Shown one piece after another: positions 1 to 8,646 of a DNA stretch of 64,000 nucleotides. The position numbers were made by a program, and so were the translations under genes. Position 1 is the stretch's first letter, and every line of letters begins with the position of its first letter. The notes below the pieces were generated by a model that saw only the letters and a program-made list of their open reading frames with translations, was not told the origin of the DNA and did not search any database. The DNA comes from Pelagibacterales bacterium SAG-MED30 (GTDB lineage Bacteria > Pseudomonadota > Alphaproteobacteria > Pelagibacterales > Pelagibacteraceae). The stretch is taken from positions 62,001 to 126,000 of the forward strand of contig JACWEA010000001.1 of NCBI GenBank assembly GCA_014653775.1, written 5' to 3'.

Positions 1-105
1 AAGTGTACTTTTATAAGTAAGAAGAGTTAATACTCCAATTGTCAAAGCTGAAAAAAAACCAGCTATTATAGCTTTTTGGAAAAGAGGTTTTGTTATTTTG
101 ATCAT
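1..105 (-). CDS. Partial membrane-anchored protein, N-terminus only
   Basis: An open frame runs off the left edge; 35 codons are visible, starting at an ATG directly adjacent to the stop codon of the NifU-like gene, so it is probably the next gene of the same transcript. The visible residues start MIKITKPLFQKAI and continue into one hydrophobic stretch (about residues 12-32), either a signal anchor or a first membrane helix. It is too short to assign to a family. It is absent from the ORF track because of its length. The start choice rests on the tight junction with the upstream gene. Confidence 0.5.
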   Translation of the reverse strand, partial: MIKITKPLFQKAIIAGFFSALTIGVLTLLTYKSTL

Positions 106-504
106 TTAAATTTTTAAAGCTTTTAAAACAGTTCTCAAAGGCAGTAGTAAACATTCTTTCCTAGAAAAATTTTTCTTATCTAAAATTTCCTTAAAATCTT
201 TCCAATGTTTTTCTAGTTCTGTTTTTACATCATCAAATATTTTTTCAGAATTTCCAATAAATTTTTTGATTTCCTGAATATTTCTATTTTTAATTTTGCG
301 TGATAATAGGCTAACTGATGCTTGACAATAAACACATGATTTACATTGATATCCCATATCTTTTACCACTTCGTCTTTAACAATAAGACTTATCTCCATT
401 TCATCACCACATACAGGGTTTTTGTTTTTAGAATAATGAGTAGCTTTTTCTAATACCTTGTTATTATCTGTATGAGATGCAATTTCTAAAATTCTTAAGT
501 CCAT
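106..504 (-). CDS. NifU/IscU-like iron-sulfur cluster scaffold protein
   Basis: This 132-residue protein resembles the N-terminal scaffold domain of IscU/NifU. It has the family motif NPVCGDEM near residue 30, a second cysteine cluster (QCKSCVYCQA) in the region of the second scaffold cysteine, and a C-terminal RKECLLLP where the third ligand cysteine of IscU falls. Such proteins assemble Fe-S clusters for transfer. It is not the SUF operon member: a separate SufU-like gene lies at 53.9 kb. Here it is divergent from mobA-moeA, so a role in supplying a molybdoenzyme or other dedicated target is possible but is inference. It is shorter than SufU (132 versus 154 aa). Confidence 0.8.
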   Translation of the reverse strand: MDLRILEIASHTDNNKVLEKATHYSKNKNPVCGDEMEISLIVKDEVVKDMGYQCKSCVYCQASVSLLSRKIKNRNIQEIKKFIGNSEKIFDDVKTELEKHWKDFKEILDKKNFSRKECLLLPLRTVLKALKI

Positions 505-547
505 TAAATTTCTTTAATTCAATTATTAATGTTTTATATTTTGAATA

Positions 548-1153
548 ATGGATCATAACAATATTTTGCCAGTAGTGCTAGCAGGAGGGAAAGCTAAACG
601 ATTTGGAGGGAACAAACCAGAGGCTAAATTAAGAGATAAAATACTTATCGATTATATTTTATCGGAAATTTTAAAGCAGTTTAATGAGGTATTAATTGTC
701 GCTAATGACCCGATTAATCATTTATCATCTAATAAAATTTTAAAAATAGAAGATTATAAAAAAGATTTAGGACCTCTAGGAGGAGTTTTAAGTGCTATGA
801 AATGGGTAAAAGAAAACAATAAAAAATATCAATGGATCTCTACTTTTCCAGCAGATACTCCATTTTTTAAGATCAAAATTTTTAACAATTTTTTAAGTAA
901 AATTAATGAAAGAGAAAGTGAATTATTTTTTATGAATTCTAATGAAAAAAGACATAATATATTTGGTCTATGGTCTTTAGATTTAATTGATCAATTAGAA
1001 AAAGATTTAGAAAATGGTTTAAGAAAAGTAGAAAAATGGGCTAATAATATTGGAGTGATAGCAATTAATATGTCATTTGAAAAAGAAGATCCATTTTTTA
1101 ATATTAATACAAAAGAAGATCTTGAAAAAGCAAAAAAAATTTTAAATGATTAA
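548..1153 (+). CDS. mobA: Molybdenum cofactor guanylyltransferase MobA
   Basis: MobA transfers GMP from GTP to molybdopterin, giving the guanine dinucleotide form of the cofactor. The N-terminal nucleotide-binding signature LAGGKAKRFGGNK (about residues 11-23) is the family hallmark, followed by a Rossmann-like GT-A fold with DLGPLGG near residue 75 and FPADTPF around residue 98. Length of 201 aa is normal for the family. The stop overlaps the start of moeA by 8 bases, so the two are translationally linked. Cytosolic. It could be the cytidylyltransferase paralogue MocA, which shares the fold; specificity cannot be decided by eye. Confidence 0.85.
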   Translation: MDHNNILPVVLAGGKAKRFGGNKPEAKLRDKILIDYILSEILKQFNEVLIVANDPINHLSSNKILKIEDYKKDLGPLGGVLSAMKWVKENNKKYQWISTFPADTPFFKIKIFNNFLSKINERESELFFMNSNEKRHNIFGLWSLDLIDQLEKDLENGLRKVEKWANNIGVIAINMSFEKEDPFFNINTKEDLEKAKKILND

Positions 1154-2393
1154 TTATCAAAAAGCAAAAAATATTCTAAAAAAAGCAAAAATTAAAATTC
1201 AAGATGAAAATATTTTAATTAAAAATTCTCTTAATAGAGTTGTTTCAAGGGATGTCTTTTCACCTTCAAATCATCCTTTAGGAAATAATGCTGCATTTGA
1301 TGGATTTGCAATAAATTCAAAAGATACAAAATATGCAAAAAAAAATAATTTAAAGTATTTTAAAATAGTTGGTTCGATAGCTGCAGGAACAAAACCTTTA
1401 AAAAAAAAAATAAAAAAATTTGAAAGTATTGAAATAATGACAGGAGGAATTGTTCATAAACCATTTAATACTATTATTCCAATCGAACAAATTATTTTTT
1501 ATCCTAATAAAAAAAATCCAAAATCAATTATAATTAATAAAAAGATTAATAAATATAATCATGTGAGATTTAAAGGTTCAGATTACAATAAAGGTGATAT
1601 TATAGTTAAAAAAGGAACTATTATTAATTCTAACCATATTTTAGCTTTTAAAACTTTAGGGATTAAAAAAATAAAAGTTAAAAAGAAATTGAATATATTA
1701 TTTTTTTCAACTGGGAATGAAATTTCAAATTCTGATAATATTCCTAGCTGGAAAGTTAGAAACTCAAATAGTTATTATATAGATTCAATTAAAGATAATT
1801 TTTTATTTAATTTTAAAAATGGTGGAATTTTAAGAGATAATCATCAAAATATTTTTAAATCTAAAATTAATAAAATGTTAAAATCTAGTATAGATATTAT
1901 TTTAACATCTGGCGCAGTTTCTGCCGGAAAATTTGATTATATTCCCAGTATTGTTAGAAAATTTAAAACTTCGAATTATTTTAAGAGTGTAATGATAAGA
2001 CCTGGAAAGCCTATTTTATTTGCTAAAATTAAAAATAAAGCAATATTTGGACTACCCGGGAATCCTATATCTTCTGCAGCGTGTTTTAGATTTTTTGTTT
2101 ATCCTTTTATTGAAAGTATCTTAGGTGTTAGGACTGAAAAGCCATTCAAAGCCAAACTTAAACACTCTTTTAAAAAGAATAAAAATTTTACAAGATTTAT
2201 AAAGAGTAAGTTAAACACAACTAAAAATGGTAATTTTGAAGTAGAATTGTTACCTGGCCAAGAGTCTTTTAGAATTAATTCTTTTACAAAATCTAATGTT
2301 TGGGCAGTTCTTCCAAACGGTCAAAGTATTTTTAAAAAAGGTCAAATTATTGATTGTTTTTTATCGAACCAATCCAACAAAACTTTAACTTAA
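1146..2393 (+). CDS. moeA: Molybdopterin molybdenumtransferase MoeA
   Basis: MoeA inserts molybdate into adenylylated molybdopterin, the last step of basic molybdenum cofactor synthesis. The 415-residue length matches the family. Visible motifs are NNAAFDGFAI near residue 48 (family form NSAMDGYA), SGAVSAGKFDY around residue 256 in the MoaB-like domain, and GLPGNPISS near residue 303. The start ATG lies inside the last codons of mobA (8-base overlap). Some family-typical residues are changed (NAAFDG, SGAVSAGK), which may reflect AT-driven drift. The partner adenylyltransferase function is represented by moaB at 58.9 kb. Confidence 0.9.
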   Translation: MINYQKAKNILKKAKIKIQDENILIKNSLNRVVSRDVFSPSNHPLGNNAAFDGFAINSKDTKYAKKNNLKYFKIVGSIAAGTKPLKKKIKKFESIEIMTGGIVHKPFNTIIPIEQIIFYPNKKNPKSIIINKKINKYNHVRFKGSDYNKGDIIVKKGTIINSNHILAFKTLGIKKIKVKKKLNILFFSTGNEISNSDNIPSWKVRNSNSYYIDSIKDNFLFNFKNGGILRDNHQNIFKSKINKMLKSSIDIILTSGAVSAGKFDYIPSIVRKFKTSNYFKSVMIRPGKPILFAKIKNKAIFGLPGNPISSAACFRFFVYPFIESILGVRTEKPFKAKLKHSFKKNKNFTRFIKSKLNTTKNGNFEVELLPGQESFRINSFTKSNVWAVLPNGQSIFKKGQIIDCFLSNQSNKTLT

Positions 2394-2444
2394 GCCTATC
2401 TCATTTTTGTTGTAGTTCTATATTTTTGGAATTAATGTTCGGCA

Positions 2445-3350
2445 ATGTTAATATTAAAAAATCCAAAAATAGCAGTTCCAGTTGTTTTATTTGCAGGACT
2501 TATATGGTCTTTTGGACCATTAGTAGTTCGTTATATGGATGAACCTCATTTAGTCCCTTGGCAGTATATTTTTGGAAGAGGATTAACAATTTTTATCCTT
2601 CTAAATTTATATTTATATTTTGAAGAAGGAATTAACTTTTGGAAAAATTATTTAAAGATTGGTAAGTCGGGGATTATAGGTGGGTGTGGTCTGGGAATTG
2701 CAATGATTTCTTTTATTTACTCAATTACTAATACTTCAGCAGCAATAACATTACTTTGTTTAGCAGCAATGCCTTTTTTTACAGCTTTATTGGCTTTCTT
2801 ATTTTTAAAAGAGAGTATTTCTATAAATGTTTGGATTTCAATTTTCATTGCAACAGTCGGTATTATTATAATGGCTTTGGGGAATAACGAAAAAAATTCT
2901 TTGGTAGGATTTATTTTTGGAATGACTTCTTCAATTGGTTTTTCTGCTTTCTCAGTTTCATTAAGATGGAGAAAAGAAACTCCTAAATTTACAACAGTTG
3001 CGGTTGCAGGTTTATTTTGTTTTGTCTTTGCGACAATAATGATTTTAATTAATAAACAAGCTTTTTTTTCATCAAGTTATAATGGAGCATTATTTTCATT
3101 ACATGGAACTTTAGTTTGCTTGGGTTTAATTTTATATTCAATTGGTTCTAAAGCAATCCAAGCTGCAGAATTGACTTTGTTATCTTTAACAGAAGTTATA
3201 GGTGGAATATTTTGGGTTTGGTTACCCTTATTTGGAATTAATGAAGTGCCAGATTCAAACACAATTATTGGTGGTTTCTTTTTATTTATTTCTTTGTTTT
3301 ATTATAGTTTGGTTATGAGATGGAACAAAAGATATATAGGTTTAAATTAA
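2445..3350 (+). CDS. DMT-superfamily (EamA-type) transporter
   Basis: A 301-residue integral membrane protein with about ten hydrophobic helices in two EamA repeats. The first repeat contains the typical FAGLIWSFGPLVVR and the second begins around LVGFIFGMTSSIGFSAFSV. Drug/metabolite transporters of this kind usually export small metabolites or amino acids from the cytoplasm; the substrate cannot be read from sequence. It lies 51 bases after moeA and 11 bases before the amidinotransferase gene, so co-transcription with the latter is likely and its substrate could relate to that enzyme's product (inference). One of three DMT genes in the window. Confidence 0.85.
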   Translation: MLILKNPKIAVPVVLFAGLIWSFGPLVVRYMDEPHLVPWQYIFGRGLTIFILLNLYLYFEEGINFWKNYLKIGKSGIIGGCGLGIAMISFIYSITNTSAAITLLCLAAMPFFTALLAFLFLKESISINVWISIFIATVGIIIMALGNNEKNSLVGFIFGMTSSIGFSAFSVSLRWRKETPKFTTVAVAGLFCFVFATIMILINKQAFFSSSYNGALFSLHGTLVCLGLILYSIGSKAIQAAELTLLSLTEVIGGIFWVWLPLFGINEVPDSNTIIGGFFLFISLFYYSLVMRWNKRYIGLN

Positions 3351-3361
3351 TAAATTACTAA

Positions 3362-4477
3362 ATGACAGAGAATAAAATAATTGTAAATAGTTGGAATGAA
3401 TGGGATCCTTTAAAACATGTAATTATAGGACGAGCGGATGGAGTTTGTATCCCTGCACCAGAGCCAGCACTTGATGCAAAAGTTCCAGAAGATAGTGAAA
3501 TGCGAGGTCAATTTGGCCCTAGAACTAAAGACACTGTTGATAAAGCAAATCAGCTTTTAAATGATTTTTCTAAGATATTAGAAAAAAGAGGAATTAAAGT
3601 TGATCGGCCAACACCAATTGACTTTAATCAAAAAACATCAACTCCAGATTGGGAAACTAAAACAATGTTTGGCTGTATGCCTCCAAGAGATGTTTTGCTA
3701 ACTGTTGGTAATGAAATTTTAGAAGCAACAATGAGTTATCGTTGCAGATGGTTTGAATATTTATGTTACAGACCATTACTTAAAGAATATTATAATCAAG
3801 ATCCTAAAATGAGACATGAGTCAGCACCAAAACCAAGATTAACTGATGCTGATTATAGAAAAGATTATCTATCAAATAAAATTGGAGTTCAAAAAAGATT
3901 AGAGTGGACTGAAAAAAAATATTTTGTAACTACAGAGGAAGAGCCATTATTTGATGCTGCAGATGTATTAAGATTTGGAAAAGATCTTGTAGTTCAACAT
4001 GGATTTACAACAAATTTAAAAGGAATTGATTGGCTAAAAAGACATTTTAAAGATCATAGGGTTCACACAGTAAATTTTCCTGGGGATCCTTATCCTATTC
4101 ATATCGATGCAACCTTTACTCCTATTAAAGAAGGCTTGATTATAAATAATCCTCAGAGAAGACTTCCAAAAGAACAAAGAAAATTATTTGAAGTTAATGG
4201 ATGGGAAATAATTGATAGTGCACAACCTGCTCATAATGAACCACCACCACTTTGCTATTCATCAGTATGGTTATCAATGAATGTTTTAGTGCTTGATCAT
4301 AAAACAGTTTGTGTAGAAAAAAGTGAAGTATATCAAGCTGAACAATTAGATAAATTAGGAATGGAAGTTGTTACAGTTGATCTTAGGGATGCTTATGCAT
4401 TTGGGGGAGGACTACATTGTTGCACTGCAGATGTTTATAGAGAAGGTGAATTAAAGGATTATTTTCCAAAACAATAA
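3362..4477 (+). CDS. Glycine amidinotransferase-like protein
   Basis: This 371-residue protein matches the L-arginine:glycine amidinotransferase family, which transfers the amidino group of arginine to an acceptor amine through a covalent cysteine intermediate. The catalytic cysteine motif GGGLHCCTADV is at the C-terminus, the catalytic histidine region PIHIDATFTPI sits near residue 245, and the N-terminus has the family-typical SWNEWDPLKHVIIG. Length is slightly below the mitochondrial enzyme. Products could be guanidinoacetate or another guanidino compound. The acceptor is not known. It sits between a DMT exporter and a MOSC protein in one strand run. Confidence 0.85.
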   Translation: MTENKIIVNSWNEWDPLKHVIIGRADGVCIPAPEPALDAKVPEDSEMRGQFGPRTKDTVDKANQLLNDFSKILEKRGIKVDRPTPIDFNQKTSTPDWETKTMFGCMPPRDVLLTVGNEILEATMSYRCRWFEYLCYRPLLKEYYNQDPKMRHESAPKPRLTDADYRKDYLSNKIGVQKRLEWTEKKYFVTTEEEPLFDAADVLRFGKDLVVQHGFTTNLKGIDWLKRHFKDHRVHTVNFPGDPYPIHIDATFTPIKEGLIINNPQRRLPKEQRKLFEVNGWEIIDSAQPAHNEPPPLCYSSVWLSMNVLVLDHKTVCVEKSEVYQAEQLDKLGMEVVTVDLRDAYAFGGGLHCCTADVYREGELKDYFPKQ

Positions 4478-4479
4478 GA

Positions 4480-4920
4480 ATGTCTAAAGTATTTAAATTA
4501 GGGATAACAAGCAAAAATAATCAAGAAATTAAAGAAGTAGAATCAATTGAAGTCCTGACTGATAAAGGGGTAGTTGGCGATAGACATTTTAAAAATTTTA
4601 ATGACCCTTATTGTCAATTATCATTAATTGAGTCCGAGAATATTGATCACTATAATATAAAATATGGTTTGAACATTTCCTATATAAATTTTAGAAGAAA
4701 TATAGTTACTAAAGGTATCCATCTTAATGAATTAGTGGGAAAGAAATTTAAAATCGGAAATGTTAAAGTTGAAGGTATTGATTTATGTAGACCATGTAGA
4801 CATTTAACTGAAATATTGAGTCAGAATAATATTCTTAAAGAATTTCTCAGGAAAGGGGGTCTTAGATGTCAAATTTTATCTTCATCTAAAATTACAATTG
4901 GGGATAAAATAGTTTATTAG
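4480..4920 (+). CDS. MOSC-domain protein
   Basis: A compact 146-residue protein made up of a single MOSC (molybdenum cofactor sulfurase C-terminal) domain. The conserved cysteine region is visible as DLCRPCRHLTEIL near residue 105, and the N-terminal VVGDRHF with QLSLIE is typical of the domain. MOSC proteins bind sulfur or molybdenum cofactor and act in sulfur-carrier or detoxifying reductase systems. Only two bases separate it from the amidinotransferase gene. Presence near mobA-moeA suggests a link with molybdenum cofactor use, but no enzyme partner is adjacent; the exact role is unknown. Confidence 0.8.
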   Translation: MSKVFKLGITSKNNQEIKEVESIEVLTDKGVVGDRHFKNFNDPYCQLSLIESENIDHYNIKYGLNISYINFRRNIVTKGIHLNELVGKKFKIGNVKVEGIDLCRPCRHLTEILSQNNILKEFLRKGGLRCQILSSSKITIGDKIVY

Positions 4921-4925
4921 ATTAT

Positions 4926-5567
4926 ATGGCTAAATTAAAAAAATTAATCATTGCTTGTGATGGTGGTGCAGCTAGTGGCAAAAGTACTGCAGCTAAACTA
5001 ATCTCTAAAAAATATAAACTTATATTAATTAATTCTGGTTTAATATATAGATATTGTAGTAAACTGATAATTTATCATAAGCCTAAAAATATTATCTCAT
5101 TTTTAAAGAAAGAATTAAGAATTGTTTCATATATGAAAATTTCTAAACAAAAACTTCATTCCGAAAATATTTCAAACCATGTTGGAATTATTGCAAAAAA
5201 CAAAAAAGTTAGAGAACTTGTTAATCAGCTTCAAAGAAAGATTATTAAAGTTAATAATAGAATTTGTGTCGAAGGACGTGATATTGCAAGTAAAATTTTG
5301 TCAAAAAAACCAAAGTATGATTTAGCTTTTTATTTTAAGTGTAGCCTTGAAGTTGCCGCTTATAGAAGATGGTTAGATCTCAAAAAAAAAATTCCAATCA
5401 AAGACGTTAAAAATTCTCTTAAAAAAAGGACTAACTTAGATAAAAATAGAAAAAATAGTCCTTTAATTAAAGTTAAAGATGCCATTTTGATAAGAACGGA
5501 TAAATTGACAAAAAAACAAGTTTTAACAAAAATGTCTAAACATATTGATAATGTATATAAAAAATAA
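4926..5567 (+). CDS. cmk: Cytidylate kinase
   Basis: Cmk phosphorylates CMP and dCMP with ATP. The P-loop is GGAASGKST (about residues 14-22), and the family-specific CVEGRDIAS near residue 117 plus FYFKCSLEVAAYRRW (the lid region) support Cmk over other NMP kinases. Length of 213 aa is normal. It follows the MOSC gene by 5 bases. The family's usual neighbour, rpsA, is not here, so a second cmk elsewhere in the genome is possible but cannot be tested from this window. It ends 10 bases before the stop of the convergent coiled-coil gene. Confidence 0.8.
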   Translation: MAKLKKLIIACDGGAASGKSTAAKLISKKYKLILINSGLIYRYCSKLIIYHKPKNIISFLKKELRIVSYMKISKQKLHSENISNHVGIIAKNKKVRELVNQLQRKIIKVNNRICVEGRDIASKILSKKPKYDLAFYFKCSLEVAAYRRWLDLKKKIPIKDVKNSLKKRTNLDKNRKNSPLIKVKDAILIRTDKLTKKQVLTKMSKHIDNVYKK

Positions 5568-5577
5568 ATTTTAAAAT

Positions 5578-6312
5578 TTAATTTTTTGTATTTTTATCAA
5601 CATCAAATTGTTCTAATGCTAGAGTGAGATTAGAATTTTCCTTAACTTGTGATTCTGCTTCTTTATTTTTTTCTAACTCTTTTTGTTTCAATCTCAGTTC
5701 TCTTCGATTTTCCTCTAATTCTTTTTCTTTTTGATCTCTATCAAATTTTTCTTCCCATTCTTTAATTTTAATATATTCAAGCCGTTTTTTTCTTTCTTCG
5801 TCTTCTTTTAAAGCTTTTAATTCTTTATTTTTTCGTCTTTGTTCTTTTATTTCTTTTTGTTCTTGTTCTTCTTCTCTTACTTTTAAATCAATATCTTTTC
5901 TATTTTGATTTTCTTCTTTAATTTTCAATTCTTTTTCTTTTAATCTCAATTCTTTAGCGACTTGAATTAAATGATCATCTTTTTTAACTAGTCTTTCAGA
6001 CTCAATTTTTTGTTTTTCTTCTCTGGATTTTATTTCTTTTTCTTTTATTTTTAGATCTTCTTCAACTAATCCAATTTTGTCGCTTTCTTTTTTTAAACGT
6101 TCTTCCCAACTTCTTAATTCTTTTCTTTCTTTTTGTATTTGGTTTTTTTCTTTTTGTTTTTGTAATTTAATTTCCTGTTTTTTTTCTAATTCTTTATTTT
6201 TTTTATAATTTGAAATAGCGCTACTAATGGAACTAGTTGTCAGAGTTGCTAATTTTGCTAAGCCATTATTTTTCTTAACAACTTTTTTTTTTATTTTCTT
6301 TTTGTAAGGCAT
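5578..6312 (-). CDS. Highly charged coiled-coil protein, unknown function
   Basis: I do not recognise this 244-residue protein. It begins with a basic tail (MPYKKKIKKKVVKK), followed by a short Ser/Thr/Ala-rich segment (about residues 18-36), then about 180 residues of almost uninterrupted Lys/Glu/Arg/Gln with periodic leucines, predicted as a long helix or coiled coil. Imperfect repeats are visible: EDLKIKEKEIKSREE, KELRLKEKELKIKEE and RELRLKQKELEKNKE; two WEE motifs (RSWEERL, KEWEEKF) may mark longer repeat units. There is no cysteine, no signal peptide and no membrane helix. Base composition resembles its neighbours. It may be structural or nucleic-acid associated through the basic tail (inference). 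Confidence 0.65.
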   Translation of the reverse strand: MPYKKKIKKKVVKKNNGLAKLATLTTSSISSAISNYKKNKELEKKQEIKLQKQKEKNQIQKERKELRSWEERLKKESDKIGLVEEDLKIKEKEIKSREEKQKIESERLVKKDDHLIQVAKELRLKEKELKIKEENQNRKDIDLKVREEEQEQKEIKEQRRKNKELKALKEDEERKKRLEYIKIKEWEEKFDRDQKEKELEENRRELRLKQKELEKNKEAESQVKENSNLTLALEQFDVDKNTKN

Positions 6313-6410
6313 ATTTATAAAAACTTATTTCACTGGAGAAAAAATTAATTTTCAACAAAATTTTATAAAAATTTTAGATCTAATTATTCTAGATTCAACC
6401 TGAAAGTGAT

Positions 6411-7712
6411 TTAAATTTTTATATCCTTATTACCTTCAAGTTTTTTTTCTGGTTCAGCAATTGGCTCTGTAGTTGGATTAAGCTCAATACCTGCAGGAGT
6501 AATAGTTTGCGGCATAGCCACAAATTGAGAATCTGGATTTTCTACTGTTTTTCTTACCCTCATTCTGTAAATTCCAAAAACTCCAATGACAGCATGAAAG
6601 AAAAATAAAAAAATAAAAAAACCATTAGAACCTACTAAGTCCATAAATATTGAACATAAAAATGGACCACTTATTGCACCTAAGCCAAATACAAACTGTA
6701 GACCTGCACCTGCAGCAACGAATTTTTCTTTAGGGATATAATCATTAGTATGTGCTAAAATTTGTGAAAACATTGGTAAACTACAAAATGAAAAAAGAAT
6801 TAAAAAAACATAAAACCAAGTTTTGCTAGTAGCAAGTCCTTCTGGTAAGTACATTTGTCTTGAAACTAAAATTGCAAAAAGAGCAAATGCTGATGCACCA
6901 AATGTAGAAATAACAATAACTAGCCTTCTATCATATTTGTCAGATAATTTTCCGACAGGAAATTGAGAAATAGCTCCAGAAATAGCTAAAAGAAATGTAA
7001 CGATTGATATTTCAAGTATCGTGAAATTCATTGAAGTTGCGTAGACTGCTAATAAAGTAAAAAGAGCTGCTTGAATTGTCCCATAAAAAAAAGAACTTAC
7101 CATTCCAAAAGGAGACGCCTCATAAAGATCTTTAAGTGTCATAGCTTTAATTCTTTTAAAAGTTGGTGGTTTTTTTTTAGTTAACAAAATTGGAATTAAA
7201 GCAGCTGAAGTAATCACAGATACTAAAATAAAAGGCTGAAAATTTACAGGACTGCTAAAGTTAAGCAGAAACATCCCTGTACCCATGGAACCATATAATA
7301 TGACCATATATATTGATAGAACACTTCCTCTATTTTTGTTAGTTGACCTATCATTTAACCAACTTTCAGCTACAGTATAAATACACACCATACTTATTCC
7401 TGTTAATACTCTTAGTAAAAACCATATAAATGGATTAATTAAAATAGAATGAATTAGAATAACCAAAGATGCCAAAGAGGCAAACGCTGCAAAAACTCTT
7501 ATATGACCAACTCTTGAAATGATATAAGGAATAGTAGCTGCTCCTATAAAATATCCTACAAAATACCCAGACATCATAAATCCAGTTGCAGTTAAACTAA
7601 ATTCTTCCTGAACAGCTCGTACACCTAAGAGAGAGCCTTGAAATCCATAAGCTATCATAATGCAACCCATTCCTAAAAATAAGGCCCAAGAATTTTTTAA
7701 AACTTTATTCAT
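6411..7712 (-). CDS. Major facilitator superfamily transporter
   Basis: A 433-residue protein with twelve predicted membrane helices. The loop signature GKLSDKYDRRLVI (about residue 253) in the second half is the MFS loop motif; the first half has GYFVGYFIGAATIPYIISRVGH at the equivalent place. The final 40 residues are a hydrophilic cytoplasmic tail rich in Pro and Glu. Its overall layout resembles YcaD-type or sugar/drug MFS permeases. The substrate is not readable. It lies 58 bases downstream of the DMT gene on the same strand and may be the last gene of that run. Confidence 0.85.
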   Translation of the reverse strand: MNKVLKNSWALFLGMGCIMIAYGFQGSLLGVRAVQEEFSLTATGFMMSGYFVGYFIGAATIPYIISRVGHIRVFAAFASLASLVILIHSILINPFIWFLLRVLTGISMVCIYTVAESWLNDRSTNKNRGSVLSIYMVILYGSMGTGMFLLNFSSPVNFQPFILVSVITSAALIPILLTKKKPPTFKRIKAMTLKDLYEASPFGMVSSFFYGTIQAALFTLLAVYATSMNFTILEISIVTFLLAISGAISQFPVGKLSDKYDRRLVIVISTFGASAFALFAILVSRQMYLPEGLATSKTWFYVFLILFSFCSLPMFSQILAHTNDYIPKEKFVAAGAGLQFVFGLGAISGPFLCSIFMDLVGSNGFFIFLFFFHAVIGVFGIYRMRVRKTVENPDSQFVAMPQTITPAGIELNPTTEPIAEPEKKLEGNKDIKI

Positions 7713-7770
7713 AAAAACTGCAGTAACTATTCGCGATGTATGATTAAATCAAGACTTAATTATGACAACT

Positions 7771-8631
7771 TTAATTTTTTTTTAGTTTCAAAAAAGAGTG
7801 GATTGCTATAGTAGTAATTATAATCATACCCCCTTGAAGAGTTTCAATACTAGGTTGTTCTTTAATTATCAACCAAACCCAGATTGGACCTATAATAGTC
7901 TCTAATAAGAAAAATAGATTTACTTCTGCTGCAGGTATATATCTTGGAGCTATGGTTACTAATACAAAAGGTATAGCAACACATAGAATACACATTATAG
8001 GAACTATAATTAGATCTTTTTCTAATAACAAAAAACTTTCAATAAAAAATAAAGCAAAAATAGAAACAAATAACTTACCAACAACAGCTGCAGGAACTAA
8101 GTTTTTAGATTTTGCAGATCGAATAGTAACAGCACCTACTGCCAAACCTATAGCAGTAACAAAACCTAAAATATCTCCATAAAAATTACCTAATTTTAAT
8201 GAGTCAAAAAAGATATAAATTATAGCCAAAAAGGTAATAATTATTGAAATCAAAGTTTTTTTATCAGGAGGTTCTTTTAAAAAAATTGCACCAAGAATTG
8301 CTGATAACATTGGGGCAGTAGCAATCATTACTAGAGTATTTGCTACATTAGTGTTCTGAATTGAAACAACAAAAGTAATATTTGTTACGCTAAATGTACC
8401 TACATAGATAAGCCCATGATAACCACTATTAAAAAGAATTTTAAAAAAATTTAATTTATAAATTAACAGCATTATAAAAAAGACAGTTAAAAATGGAATC
8501 ATACCTCTATAAAAGACTAATCCCCAAGTATCAACGTTAGAAAGTCTGATAAATAAAGAATCTGGTGTAATAAACATTACTGCTACAAAAGCAAGTAATG
8601 AACCTTTTTGCTGGTCTGTTAAATTATTCAC
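7771..8631 (-). CDS. DMT-superfamily (EamA-type) transporter
   Basis: A 286-residue membrane protein with about ten helices in two EamA repeats; the first repeat ends near the conserved IFLKEPPD and the second near VWLIIKEQPS, both typical positions of the family's conserved Glu. It probably exports a small metabolite. It follows the HD-domain gene by 15 bases on the same strand, so may be co-transcribed with purF and the HD protein. It is a paralogue of the DMT proteins at 2.4 and 57.3 kb. Confidence 0.85.
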   Translation of the reverse strand: MNNLTDQQKGSLLAFVAVMFITPDSLFIRLSNVDTWGLVFYRGMIPFLTVFFIMLLIYKLNFFKILFNSGYHGLIYVGTFSVTNITFVVSIQNTNVANTLVMIATAPMLSAILGAIFLKEPPDKKTLISIIITFLAIIYIFFDSLKLGNFYGDILGFVTAIGLAVGAVTIRSAKSKNLVPAAVVGKLFVSIFALFFIESFLLLEKDLIIVPIMCILCVAIPFVLVTIAPRYIPAAEVNLFFLLETIIGPIWVWLIIKEQPSIETLQGGMIIITTIAIHSFLKLKKN

Positions 8632-8646
8632 GTTGTATCTATATAT

